From positions 72,912,001-72,976,000 of the forward strand of contig NC_088679.1 of NCBI RefSeq assembly GCF_950023065.1: a stretch of DNA of 64,000 nt, given 5' to 3'. The notes beneath the pieces were generated by a model that saw only the letters and a program-made list of their open reading frames with translations, was not told the origin of the DNA and made no database searches. Below, one piece after another: positions 22,197-33,962 of the stretch; within the stretch, counting starts at the first letter, position 1; every line of letters starts with the position of its first letter. Made by a program: the position numbers and the translations under genes. The stretch comes from Planococcus citri (lineage: Eukaryota > Arthropoda > Insecta > Hemiptera > Pseudococcidae).

Positions 22197-24506
22197 ACAA
22201 GGGAACTACCTGAACCGGCAGAAACGAAAATGAACGAATCAAAGCTAGATTGAAAGGGGACTACCTCAGGACCTCAAATCCAAAATTTCAAGTGCTGAAG
22301 TTGATTTCTCGATTTTTGGTGAATTTTTGAAAATTAAAAAATCCAAAAAATTATCAAATAAACCAAAAATAGAAAATATTGATGAAAATTGAAATTTTCT
22401 CGGGAAGTAGTTCAGATAGCGTCCCTAACTCATTTACAACTATAGAAATTCGCAAAACCTCAATTCCAGTCATTCTGGAGCCTCCAGCGATTTTTCATCA
22501 TTTCTCCAGAAACTTGAAATAGCTCTGGAAGGGCTAAAAATCAACTTCAGCACAAATCACTTTATTTGGGGCCTATGTGGGTTGTCTTTAACCAATTTTT
22601 GGGGTTGTGTTAAAAGGTGACTTGGAAATATTAAGTGTGGTGGTTATTATCGAAATATATCTATTGGGTTGAGGATAGAAATATTCCCTAGAGAGTGAAC
22701 ATTTCTCTGTTAACCAGCTAGCTCAGTGTACACTTAGTAACACGAATCATCTAATGACATTATCACATACATATGTCCATTTTACGTGAATAAAACAGAT
22801 ATGAGACGATTTGTTTAAATAATATATTTACACAAATATCCCTGCAATGTAAGCCAAACATAGTATAATTAAACTGGGTACTTAGTAAGGTTGCTAGACA
22901 AGGGGCCTTAATCCTAGTCTTCATCACAATATTATTGGTGATGAGCAGATTACCAGTCGAAGACTTCCAATAAGTCGTAAGACTTAACATCCCTTCTGAA
23001 TTAATCAATATATCCGAGGATATAATTGACGTTGTATTCATTAAGGATGAGCAAGGGCGGTAATTATCTTGCGATAATTACAGGCAAAACACTGTACACT
23101 TCACCCTACTCCTTTAGGCTCTCCTAATACTAAGGCCTGGTTAGGGGACTGGGGTAAAACTACGCATTATATGAGATACACTTACCCATGTCCGGAATCT
23201 TGAGTAAATGCTCTGTGGTACCCCGCGAACACAACGACATAACGGGATCGCGAGTTGATATACAATCATTTTAACCATCTTTGAGTGGGCACTACTAATA
23301 ACTCAAATAGTGGCTCGCCAGCCATAAGTGTAATGTTTACCGAATGACAGACATGTAGCGGGCTCGAGATACTACATGCAAGTGATTTTACTGCGAAGAC
23401 GATCCATGGTCGTACCATCAGATCGTCAGAAGTTACCACGTTACTCCTCTATGGAACTAGTTTTCTCATTCTTCTTTGGCGAATGGGTACAGTAGGGACT
23501 ACCTCAGGTGAAGAGGGTAACCTGCATCACCCAAGGCAGTCAAGGCATATTCCCTCGTTACAGTTGTCGCGAAAATCGGCGTCTGCCGGTTCAGATGTGT
23601 ATTTTTGCCCATTGGAAAAAATGCCAAAATTTGAAAATGTTAAATATTCCATCTTTTGAGATGGTACCTATCCGAAATCGAGCTTCGACCTATTTTTGAC
23701 GTTCCAAATAGGTAAAGCCCCCATTTCGACCATTCTGGAGCCTCCAGCGATTTTTTTTCATTCCTCCAGAAACTTGAAATAGCTCTGGAAGGGCTAAAAA
23801 TCAACTTCAGCACAAATCACTTTATTTGGGGCCTATGTGGGTTGCCTTCAACCGTTTTTTGGGGTTGTCGCGAAAATCGGGGTCTGCCGGTTCAGATGTG
23901 TATTTTGCCCATTGACATGCACTTGTGCAGTACCAAGCAGGCACACATGTACTTTCTTTGGAAAAAACCACATGTTGGAGCTTGAATCAGGATAGGTAGC
24001 ATCACAATAGATGGAATATTGAACAATTAAACATTTTCAAATTTTGCTGTTTATTCATTGCGCAAGTCAATGGACAAAATACACATCTGAACTGGCAGAC
24101 GCCGATTTTCGCGACAACCCCAAAAATTGGTTAAAGACAACCCACATAGGCCCCAAATAAAGTGATTTGTGCTGAAGTTGATTTTTAGCCCTTCCAGAGC
24201 TATTTCAAGTTTCTGGAGAAATGATAAAAAATCGCTGGAGGCTCCAGAATGACTGGAATTGAGGTTTTGCGAATTTCGATAGTTGTAAATGAGTTAGGGA
24301 CGCCATCTGAACTACTTCCCGAGAAAATTTCTATTTTTGGTTTAATTGATAATTTTTTGGATTTTTTAATTTTCAAAAATTCACCAAAAATCGAGAAATC
24401 AACTTCAGCACTTGAAATTTTGGATTTGGGGTCCTGAGGTAGTCCCCTTTCAATCTAGCTTTGATTCGTTCATTTTCGTTTCTGCCGGTTCAGGTATTTC
24501 CCTTGT
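22197..24506. mobile_element. Foldback element C, CTGGAG module, split by an LTR
   Basis: Left end ACAAGGGAACTACCTGAACC and right end GGTTCAGGTATTTCCCTTGT are imperfect inverted repeats; homology continues for several hundred bp (CGGCAGAAACGAAAATGAAC, then a GTAGTCCCCTTTCAATCTAG block on the right strand). Both arms carry CTGGAGNCTCCAG blocks (22479 and 24235). A second, direct partial copy of the left arm sits at about 23725..23920. Without the solo LTR at 22608..23562 it is about 1.35 kb. The subterminal motif TTTTTGGTGAATTTTTGAAAA is also present in elements A, B and D. There is no transposase. Confidence 0.8.
22608..23562. mobile_element. Solo LTR 2, nested in element C
   Basis: It begins TGTTAAAAGG and ends CTCGTTACA, with GTTG duplicated on each side (22604..22607 and 23563..23566). 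Removing it restores GGGGTTGTCGCG, which is exactly the complement of the sequence in the opposite arm (near 24110). TGTT...ACA ends and a 4-bp duplication suit BEL/Pao LTRs. It has an ATATTCCCTAGAGAGTGAAC region comparable to the hairpin in the LTRs at 3901 and 37416, and an AAGGCATATTCCCTC end block similar to that of LTR 3. No internal genes are present. Confidence 0.75.
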
Positions 24507-26546
24507 GAGGTACACCTGCGATAATGTACTCTGACAATATGACGAATTTCATTGGTGCTAAAAACGATCTGAAGAAGAATTACTCAATTTGCTTTGCTTG
24601 TAAACAGATCAATTTCCATACAATGTTTCACAAAAAATGAATGAATTTGTTCTTGAAAGATTTTATTTTTATTTGAGGACAAGTCAGTCTTCTCACACAT
24701 AATGAGCGAGTTTTTCAAAAAAAAAATTTATTAAACTGAAACAAGAATTTGAGTTTAAATTCAACACTTTTTATCACTGATTATTTTCTGTATTTAGGCA
24801 AGTTTTTTTTTATTCCTCATCTTGCTGATTTGGCATGGAATGGTCTTTTTGAGTTATGAAATATCAAATTTCAAAAAAATATCGAAATCTTTAATTTTAT
24901 CCACAAATTTCTCAGATCTTCTTCTATCTTTCAAAGTGGAACCTTCTCTTCTTTCAACTTGGGATTTTTGAAGTACCATCTACTCGTAAATGACAACTTA
25001 TAATTATGTCGCGTTGTTTTTTCGCTCGTAGGTATGTGTAGATAGATGTACCCCCAGTACCCTACCTTGTACACCTAGACCTCTATCTATGCCATGCTCC
25101 CATCCGCGTATACATACGTTTTGATTTATAAAGTATGCGGTTGGTTGCCAACAGCGAGGTGAGGCTGTTCCGGCAGCAACCGGCGACAAAACTCGACTAT
25201 ATACTTTTCAACCCCCTGCCAAGGCTGGTTTTTAGCGAGTTTTAATTATTAATTACGTTTATGGCGTACTTAGTACATAGGCGATACCGAAACGACGTAT
25301 ACAATATTCCCAACTGGCGTCTCCACCACGTTCGCCGCTTCTGGTTGTGCGTTTTGGCGGCCGATGCGATGTGGCATGGCGGCGGTGGTATAGCTCTCTC
25401 GATCATAATACATTTCACGTATACTACTCGTAGGATAAAACAGGCGACGATAAACACGACGCGTTGAGTATACAAAGGGGTATTTTCTATGTAGATACAA
25501 TGGTGTGTAGCAAGTTTTAATATACCCCCCGCCGCTTTTGCAAAATGTAATTAAAACCGCCGCCACCCTGTTATTATTATCGTTTCTATAACTAACGTAT
25601 GATCAATAAATCGCTGCTGTACGTATATACGAGATGTAGCTAGCCGTTGTTGTGTCTTTCGTTGTTCGTTCCCTTCCCTTTCTACGCAGGTATGAGGTAT
25701 ATCTAGGGGATGGTGCTCTCTCTTTGGACCATATTACGTGGCAAATTTATTATATAGGTAGGTATAACACTATAGCTATAGGCAGGCACTGAACTGACGT
25801 CGTGTATGAGACCAATGGATCTGGATAGGTTTGTGGAAACTGTACGAATACATGTGTAAAAACCGCACACATCGTATACCCAAAGCTGCGAATGATGTTC
25901 GCAGTTCGCGTAACTATTCTATATGTATAGGTGACTCGATTATGTCCTAGAGAAAAACCCTCGTTTCCCTTATACATAGGTACCTATACCCGGCCTTGGT
26001 GCGAATTCACAAGTATTAATACGATTGTGTTTGTGTGTTTTGAGACGAGAATTTATATAACGAGCTATTCTCATTTGTGACGACAAATGCTGCGGTAAAA
26101 TTATTAGATACGATACAGGTGTTGTGTGATTATGTGCTGAGCTCGTTCGTATACCTATGGGTCGGATTTTTGACCATATTGTGAAAGTTTGTTACGATAT
26201 ATATGCGGAGTAGAGATATATTGCTACGATATTTTATTATGCTCTTGCTTTTTTGTGAGTTCTGATTGAGTTTTTTCATACAGTATAAGTAATTACATTA
26301 GGGTGGATTGCCCCCTCCCCAGGCCCGTGGCCAGGATTTTTTCCAGTCAGGGCAGATGGAATTGTAATCAGGGCATACAAATTGACCAAAATTTAGAGTG
26401 GGGGGGGTGGTCGCAAATGCTGTATTTGGTTAATAACTCAAGCAGTCATTGTAAACGTAATAGGTATGTACCAATGAAAAAGAAATTTAAATTTATTGAA
26501 AAACATGCGACAAAACATTACATTTACCAAAAAAATGAAAATTATA
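24507..26546. other. Low-repeat region without a recognised gene
   Basis: Around 24570..24660 there is a fragment similar to the end of the 20.3..21.1 kb array (AAACAGATCAATTCC region). From 25000 to 26250 the sequence is less repetitive, richer in CG, and contains overlapping open frames on both strands near 25240..25566. None of the translations resembles a known family. A host-gene or regulatory identity is possible but unsupported. Confidence 0.3.
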
Positions 26547-26548
26547 TA

Positions 26549-27116
26549 GGGTAAAGTCGCCAGTAGTTGAACAGATTTTTGATACTTTTTGATAGAAAAC
26601 AATCTACAGCTCAAGTTGATATTTTTTTGAAAACTTTCGTAAGTACATCTAAAAGAACACAGTTTTCCTTACATTTTGATTTGTGTTTCACATTCGTAAG
26701 TGCATTTTTGAGATTTTTACGATCATTTCAAAAAGTGTCCAAAAAACCCCAGTAATTGACACCCGGCTTATCGAGCATGAAAATGTGATTATGAATCAAT
26801 TAAAAGTAGTTAGAAAGAAAGTGTATCTCATTAGCTTTCAAATGGTATAATAACCATCTCAAAATGTTCAAAATTGTTTGATAGAAAAATAATTGTAAAA
26901 CACTTTGCAAAATTTTCATGGTGAAAATAAAAGTTGATAAAACGCAAAAAGTATGACTGATAATCATCACCTAACTCACGGCCAATAATAAGCGAGGTAT
27001 GAATTAATTTTTAGTGCGATCAGTGTTTTCAATAATCACACTGGGACACCAAAATGGCGATTTTTGTGACGTAGGTGTCAACTACTGGATCATGTCAACT
27101 ACTGGTGACTTTACCC
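26549..27116. mobile_element. MITE M3, 568 bp, TA duplication
   Basis: Termini GGGTAAAGTCGCCAGTAGTTGA and the complement (TCAACTACTGGTGACTTTACCC) are inverted repeats flanked by TA (26547..26548 and 27117..27118). TCAACTACTGG occurs twice at the right end (27078 and 27094). The size and TA target suggest a Tc1/mariner-related non-autonomous element. No coding sequence is present. Confidence 0.85.
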
Positions 27117-27345
27117 TAGTAGGTAGGAAAAAATGTACCTAGATAATTGAAAACAATTTTTAAAATACCTAATTTTCAGTCTTCTATTTTTTTGGCGATT
27201 GAATATTCGGAGGTATTTTTGAACATCCATATTCTTTGTTTTATTTTTTTCAAACGGAAGGAGTTTTGAATTACTTACTTAATCAATGGAATACCATACT
27301 CTGCCTATATATATGGGCCTGGGCATTCGATTCATATGTTTTCAA

Positions 27346-27924
27346 CCCACTTGACAATAGATTCGCCGATAAAAAAAAACCAGTGAAAAGGCCGGCTCAA
27401 ATATGACAGTAAATTTGCCATTAAAAAAACGCCAGGAAAAAATCGGCTGCTTTTTAAATACCTAATGCATTAAATCGCTGAATAAAAACCTGAAATCTAC
27501 AAAAAATTTCCAGCCCTAGCGGGGATCGAACCCAGGACTCCCTCTTGACAATCCAATGCTCTAACCACGCAGCTATCATTGCAAGGTGAACATTTCTGTT
27601 TTCAAGCTGTATACATGTACCGCACTTCGTACTTCTATTCATTTTTTTAAAAAGAAGTTGTGAATACCCATTGCGCATGTGCACTATAATCGGTGAATAA
27701 AAAACAGCTGATTTGTGAGAACCGGCAGTTCGGCAAATAAAAAATTCCGCCATTCGCTGGTCAAAAACGGCTGTTTAAATGGCTGTTTTTATAAAAAGTA
27801 GCTTTTTCTAACCGGAGTTTTTTCTACAGCAAGTTTACTGTCGTTTTTGCGCGCCTATGTAACGGCAAATTTACAAAAATCAACCGGCATTGCGGCTTAA
27901 CCAGCAAATCTCTTATCAAGTGGG
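27346..27924. mobile_element. Inverted-repeat element with tRNA-like insert
   Basis: CCCACTTGACAATAGATTCG on the left is matched by the complement of CTCTTATCAAGTGGG on the right; weaker inverted homology continues (GACAGTAAATTTGCC / GCAAGTTTACTGTC, CGGCTGTTTTT). The middle holds a tRNA-like sequence at 27513..27587. No clear target duplication was seen. The 99-codon open frame on minus (27454..27753) crosses the tRNA-like part and is not considered real. Confidence 0.6.
27513..27587 (-). repeat. tRNA-like sequence (tRNA-derived SINE head or tRNA pseudogene)
   Basis: On the minus strand it reads TAGCTGCGTGGTTAGAGCA (A-box type) and, about 30 bases on, GGGTTCGATCCC (B-box type), i.e. both internal RNA polymerase III promoter elements at tRNA spacing. 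The anticodon stem and acceptor stem do not pair properly and there is no matching 3' acceptor, so a functional tRNA is unlikely. Confidence 0.65.
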
Positions 27925-28331
27925 AATCAAATTGAACATTGTTGAATTATTCAAAAATCTCTCCTGAATTTCAGTGGTCACAGTATCCAAAATTTTGAAA
28001 TAAAGTCGTTTACACTCGTCTTCAGTACTTTGCTTGTGAATACCAGAACTGTCAGTCATAAGGATAATGTCGAATCCAAAAGGCAATATTTAATATACTT
28101 ACAGTAAAATTTTTTCATGAAACATCAAAGTACCATATTGTAAAATATTAAAATGATTAGGTTGATTACCTGCTTTATCACAAGTAGAAAATGAGCTTGC
28201 TGAGAACATCTTATATTTTTCAACCGCCATTTTTTTGGCATGACAATAACAGAAGTTCAAACTCTTGCTTATGATATAGTGGAGCACAAGCCACAGCTTG
28301 AACCCAATGTTGCAACAATGGGTAAAGTAAC

Positions 28332-29250
28332 AAGCCATCAGCTATTCGCTGATTGCAAGATAGTTTTTGCATTTGCTTTCACCATATTGGTTGATGGTTG
28401 CATTGGTTATTAAGTTGCTTTTAAATATCAACTTGAAGCAGGGAGCTAATTTTTCATTTTTTGATTTTTTTTCTAGGTACCTGTTTCTAAAGTAGAATGT
28501 AGTTACTTACCCTAGATCCTACTTTCTTTAACCGGTATTTGGAGGCATTGCAATCCAAATCGTATGTGGTACCAACGTGTAGATCTAGCCGAGAGGAACA
28601 CAACGCACTACCTATAAGCCACTCTATCTATTCATGGGAGTAAACTACGAGCGTCTAAAAGATACCAAATAAGCAAAAAATGAAAAATTGTCAAAATGAA
28701 AAATTCGACCTGAGGAGCTTGTAGAGCCTTCTTTTAGCTAAAAATTGCAATTTTTCGCATTGGCATACCTTCATTTTTGAAGAATTTATGCAACTTTGAA
28801 GTTTAAAAACAGATCAATTTCAGTAAAATTTCAACAAAGTTGCATAAATTCTTCAAAAATGAAGGTAGGCCAATGCCAAAAATTGCAATTTTTAGCTAAA
28901 AGAAGGCTTTACAAGCTCCCCAGCTCAAATTTTTTATTTTTTGCTCATTTGGTACACTTTAGACGCTCGTAGTTTACTCCCATGAATAAATACCACATAC
29001 AAATTGGATTGCTATGCCACCAAACGCCGGTAAGTCAAATAAATTTCTCATAAATACTGAATGAAAACATTTGTACATGAATAAAGAAATATTAAACATT
29101 GAATAATTCCAAATCAGTCCCAAATTTGGTTTTGATGAACAGTAATTAATTGCTGATTGCCTTTATGTCAAAATACTGTTTGTTGATTGGCAATAAACTG
29201 AAAGTTCATAAATTTTATTTTCATTTAAAAACTGCGCAGAAATTTCTGAC
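28332..29250 (+). repeat. R1 copy 4, interrupted by a foldback element
   Basis: AAGCCATCAGCTATTCGCTG starts the copy; the trailing R1 block ATACTGTTTGTTGATTGGCA appears near 29170 after the insert at 28530..29032. The block is then repeated once more in related form near 29325. Confidence 0.55.
28530..29032. mobile_element. Foldback element, about 500 bp
   Basis: TTAACCGGTATTTGGAGGCA on the left is mirrored by GGCATAGCAATCC... on the opposite strand at the right end (TGCCACCAAACGCCGGTAA). Arms continue with ATGGGAGTAAACTACGAGCG, then GAGCTTGTAGAGCC and TTTTAGCTAAAA, meeting around GCAACTTTG at 28790..28840. About 55 bp near 28572..28625 in the left arm have no partner. Confidence 0.85.
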
Positions 29251-30400
29251 AGATATAGTGCTTTAAAATTTCTAATCACCACAGACGCAAACAACTGCTG
29301 GTTACTTCTATTGAAATGCTATTTGCTGATTGGCTATTTATTGAAATACCTACTGTTCATTGATGGCTATAAGTTGGAACTACTACCAAGAAAAAGTGAA
29401 AACAATATAAATGTATTTGTAGTTTTTCCTACCCACACTTATATGTACAGCATATTGATGAATGTACACAACGGCGCGAGACAACCAAAATAGTAAGTAA
29501 TTTTTTTCATGTCTTGTCAGAAGATTATTGAATTAATTATTTTTTTTTTTTGAAATTAGAAAGGTTAATGTGTTGTGGGGGTACAATTTGAACAACACGG
29601 CTCCCAAATTGTACCACTTGGGGAACTTTGCGGACACATTTGTCAGTCCCACCACTTTCAAGTTGAAAATTTAGTTTTTGCGCCAATAGATGTGTAAAGA
29701 TTCAATCTGCATGATAATAATGAAAAAAAAATCAAAAAATTCATTCACGAGCCCTCCAGGTTAAAAAAACAAAAAAGTGATACGAATTCTGCAACTTCAT
29801 GTCGACGACATTATATTGACGTCTACGCAATGATCTAAGTAGGTAATTTTTTTTTGTAGATCACCAGTAATCAAGACTTGCATCACATCGCAGAAAAGAG
29901 TAAATTTGGAAACAAATACTGTCGAAGAGCTAAGAGTAAGACAAAAAGTCAGTCATCTCATCAACTGAATTTCATCCCTGGAGGTAAAAAATAATACTTT
30001 TCCCATGATGTCGTTTAGTGTTTTTAGTATTGAAAACTCTTCTTCAATCACCATTGACATGTTACAACCATTGGGATGATTCGAGGCCTCCAAGAGACGG
30101 CATTATTGAATAAATTGTAGTTTTTTTGCTCCTGTCGCTATACCTACAGTCTGTCTTGAGAAAAATGGCCCAGTCTTGAATGAAAGTTGAAAGTATTCAA
30201 GATTCTGCATCAACCTATACTGTTGCCGTCAAAATCAAATTATTCTTTTAGTGTTCTACTGAGCGGTTGAATATTTGCTAATCGCTCAGGCCTATTTTCG
30301 GATGAATGTGAGTTTTGCACATTTTTTTTTCAGCAGATACTCGTACATATTTTGCATTGCTTATGCCAAAATATTAAAAAATATCATATCTAAAATTGGT

Positions 30401-30560
30401 AAAATATTTTGGAATGTGGTGGAGCCAATTTTTTATCATTTTTTGCAATTCTGAAAAATCTAAAAAAACAGCCAACAACTTATACCTCATCTTTTTTTGA
30501 TTTTTTGAGATTGGCATTAATGGCCAAAAAATTGGCACCATTGCACACCAAAATATTTCC
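30401..30560. repeat. Short hairpin (inverted repeat), possible MITE core
   Basis: AAAATATTTTGGAATGTGGT on the left is mirrored by GCACACCAAAATATTT on the right, with GCCAATTTTTT repeated as GGCCAAAAAATTGGC on the other arm. Open frames on both strands across it encode similar peptides for this reason and are not genes. Confidence 0.6.
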
Positions 30561-30599
30561 TCAGTTTCAGGAATACACTTCATTAAGTATTTTGACCTG

Positions 30600-32039
30600 G
30601 TTATTGTGAAATATTTGCAAAAAAAAACAATTTCCAAAACACAAATTTATCCAAAAATAAGAGATTTACAAATTTTCAATTGCTGAGTAGTACAACTCTA
30701 AAAGTAGTTTTGGATGTTGATGGAAATAGCACAGTTTGATGATAAACTTCAAATACTGTTATTCGAAACAAGACCCTTTTTGCTAAAACAGGTTGGGTAC
30801 GACAGAAGCAAAAAACCCACAATTTTTTTCTTCAAAAATTCGTGCTCTTTGAGACCCATAGCCCCCCCTCTCCAGAGGCATTTTGAGAGCTAAAATTTTT
30901 TGTTGGTGACATTCAACTCAGAATAAAGACCTCTGCCAAAAGCAACCCCAAAGTGCATGATAGTGATTATTTTGAGCATTCAAAAAGAAACGATATATGT
31001 AAGTATACCTAGCAGCATAAAATAAGTAAATTTATAGGGGAATCTTCAGTTTGGTAATCCTAAAATGCAATAGCAAAATCTGCCTTTGTTACAAAATCTC
31101 CCAAGATTGCTGGAAAGTAAAGGCCTACAAGTTTTAGGCCACCCAGTGAGATGGAAATTGTTGACGGCGCTTGGTTTTCTTTCTACGTGTTTGAAAAAAG
31201 AACATTCAAGCAGCCATAGCCATTACTAACTACGAAAGACATGGGAGATGAAGAAGCAATGGTGAGTTGTGTTTTTTCTTTCAAAATTATAGTGATTACT
31301 AGCCATTATTAGTACCTAATGAAAAAATATGCATATACCTACACATTAGAAAAGCATTGAAAAAGAATTTCGAAAAAATGCTCAAATTAAGAGACTTGAC
31401 TGGTAGTCTGCTAAGATACGATATATGTAACCTCGACTCCTCGCCTTAGATGAAAATCCTCATGAGCAGGTTGGCTGGGCCGGGTCGGGCCGAGTTTGCT
31501 TGTATGAATCGCACCCTGTGTATATATATACGCAAAGCGGCGCGTAAAGCTTTAAGCATATATATTGAATAAACAGATTCGAGTTGTAGATTACACGGTT
31601 AGCTTCAATTTTAATCTACTTTTGCGGTTGTTCAAACAGAGGCGTCAAATCAGATAATTTCTCAGGCAGTGTTGAGCTCGCTCTCTATATATACACGGTG
31701 TTGTGTTGTTGATCGTATACTGTGCTGTGCGGGCTGCTTGCGTCTGTGTTTGTGTGTGAAGCAGCCGAGCAAGAAACCCGCATATATAGTTGTATAGTAA
31801 AAAGGCACACATACAGACACGCATAATAGAGGAGATGAAGGAAGAGTGAACGAACGAAAGATTTATATTATATAGAAATGGAAAGCTTCGGGTGTTGATT
31901 TTGATGTAGCGTAATCCCACGTTACATTGCAAGATACAACATTATTCAATCAGAAATTCGCCCCAGATGTGAAACCTTTTCTTTTGTCTTTGGCAAAATT
32001 TGCGAGTTCTTTTAATTTACATCCGTATCGATTTCGTAT
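30600..32039. other. No gene recognised
   Basis: AT-rich DNA; 31400..31950 is less repetitive with alternating TATATA and TGTGTG tracts and CG-containing words. No coding family was recognised. Confidence 0.3.
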
Positions 32040-32822
32040 CTGGAAATATGCATATAGGAGGGGAGGAGGATGCATGGCAGTACCAATCTTTAGCGTATAA
32101 AGTAAATTGTCAGATGATATGAGACAAACAACGAGCTTTTCATTTAAAATATGACACGATTTTCCGGATCTAGGTTCTTGTCCACCTATACCTCATTATG
32201 TTTCTCTGCACAGGTGTTGGACTTTTTTTTCAAAACATCTATGATGTGTCCTCAATCATCAAAGCAAGGAGTTTTCTGCACTCCTACTGAATCTTAGTAC
32301 ATATTATTAATGCAGCAACACATCTCGTTATAAATATTTTTTTTTCTAGACCTGAGGAATGAAAGATTCAAACAAACAAACTCGTTTATTTTTAAAATGT
32401 GAAATGTAAATGTATTTTTTTGTTTGGAGACCTGAGTAATTTTTGAATCTAGGAAATAATGTGTATGTGGAGTGGAAGTGGGTGCATGATGCTATATTTT
32501 TAGCGTATAAAGTAGACTATATGGCTAGATGAGACGAGTCGACAAACAGCGAGCTTCTCATTTATTAGATGACAAGATTTTCTGGATACAGGTTCTTGTC
32601 CAGCTATACCCAATATGAATTTCTCTGCGGAGTTTTGGATTTTTTTTTTCAAAACATTTACAATGTGTCTTCAATCTTCAAAGCAAGGAGTTTTCTGCAC
32701 TCATGCCGAATCTGGCTAAGTGTTCTCAAAAGTACAATCCATCGATTTAAATCTACTATATTTTTTTTACAGACCTGAGGAATGGAAGGTTCAAATAAAC
32801 AAACTCGTTTACGAAATGTAAT
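32040..32822 (+). repeat. Tandem duplication, two copies of about 415 bp
   Basis: The unit begins near CTGGAAATATGCATATAGG (32040) and again near 32453. It includes TTTAGCGTATAAAGTA, ACAGCGAGCTTYTCATTT, GGTTCTTGTCC, TCAAAGCAAGGAGTTTTCTG and ends ACCTGAGGAATG...CAAACTCGTTTA in both copies. The copies differ by about one base in six, so the duplication is not recent. The 69-codon frame in copy 2 is not preserved in copy 1, which argues against coding. Confidence 0.8.
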
Positions 32823-33136
32823 GTTTCAGCATAGGAACAGTTTTACAAAACTCACTCCTCATGTACCAAAACCAGCCCCATGTGGATGTAGAATTTTCCA
32901 GGTAAGTTAGGATGAGGGCTAATTTTGAAATTCTTAAAAGAAAGGAGTCAGGGAATTATACGATGACCCAAGAGAGAAAAGAGGATTTTTTTTCAAATCA
33001 TTCCAAATTTTCAACTTTAAGTATAAGTACCTATCTACAAATGATGCACTCTAATTTTGCATTTCAGGAAATTCCCCAAATGTCTTATGTAGGTAGGGGG
33101 TAGGTATTCAAACTTGGACAAACACTTGAGTATAAC

Positions 33137-33962
33137 CGGATAGAACTGAAACAAAAGAGCATGAAAATACATCATTATCCAAAATTTCAAATACGTTCTC
33201 AAATGCTTTTTTTGATTTTTGGTGAATTCTTGCAAAATCAAAAAGTCAAAATGAAAAAAAAAAGGAATTTTGCCAAACGGACCCAGAAAGATAAATTGCT
33301 TTAATCGATTGAAAAAGGTTTTAAGCCATTTTGAGCATGTTTTGCAACCTTCAGCAGATTTTTTGGAAGTTTAATTAATATTCACAGCATTTTATCAAAT
33401 GATGGAAAGCTAAACTTCATTTTATGCTTCGATTTCAACATGCTGAGCCAATTATTGGAGTTGATTTCAAATCGTTCTGAAACCTCAAGCCACATTTTGA
33501 AAATTCCAGGTTTCAAAAAATATCTCAAAATTTATCCACAACTTTTTCCAGCACTTTTTAAAAATCTCTTATTTTCTAAAATATATCTGGAGGCTCCAGA
33601 CTGACTTGAAACCACTACCAACGAGCTCAAAAATATTTTGAAGTAGAATAAAGTTAACTTTAGCTTTTCAACTTTATATTGTGTAGAATTTTGTGTAAAA
33701 ACATCAACTTTCAAAAACCTTCTGGAGGTTCCAGATGGCTCAAAAGAGTTCGAAACATTTGTAATTGATTCAGGCTACAAAAAATGGGCACATACCAAAT
33801 TAACTGTTTCCACGTAAGTTTGAAAAAATTTTGATTTTTTTGCATTTTTGGACCAAATTTGATTTTCAAAAATTCACCAAAAATTGAAAAAGCACTTCAG
33901 CATCTGAAATTTTGACTAGAGGTGTATATTAACATGCTCTTTCAATTTAGTTTTGTCCAGCT
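33137..33962. mobile_element. Foldback element D, CTGGAG module
   Basis: GGATAGAACTGAAACAAAAGAGCATG on the left pairs with the complement of CATGCTCTTTCAATTTAGTTTTGTCC on the right. Both arms contain TTTTGGTGAATT / AATTCACCAAAA and the interior has CTGGAGGCTCCAG (about 33587). Divergence between arms is greater than in elements B or C. Confidence 0.65.

Noticed and set aside
25242..25566. Overlapping open frames on three frames and both strands
   Set aside because: Multiple overlapping frames of similar length point to local base composition with few stops, not to a gene.
30374..30637. Complementary open frames encoding similar peptides
   Set aside because: They lie across a short inverted repeat, so the similarity is structural.
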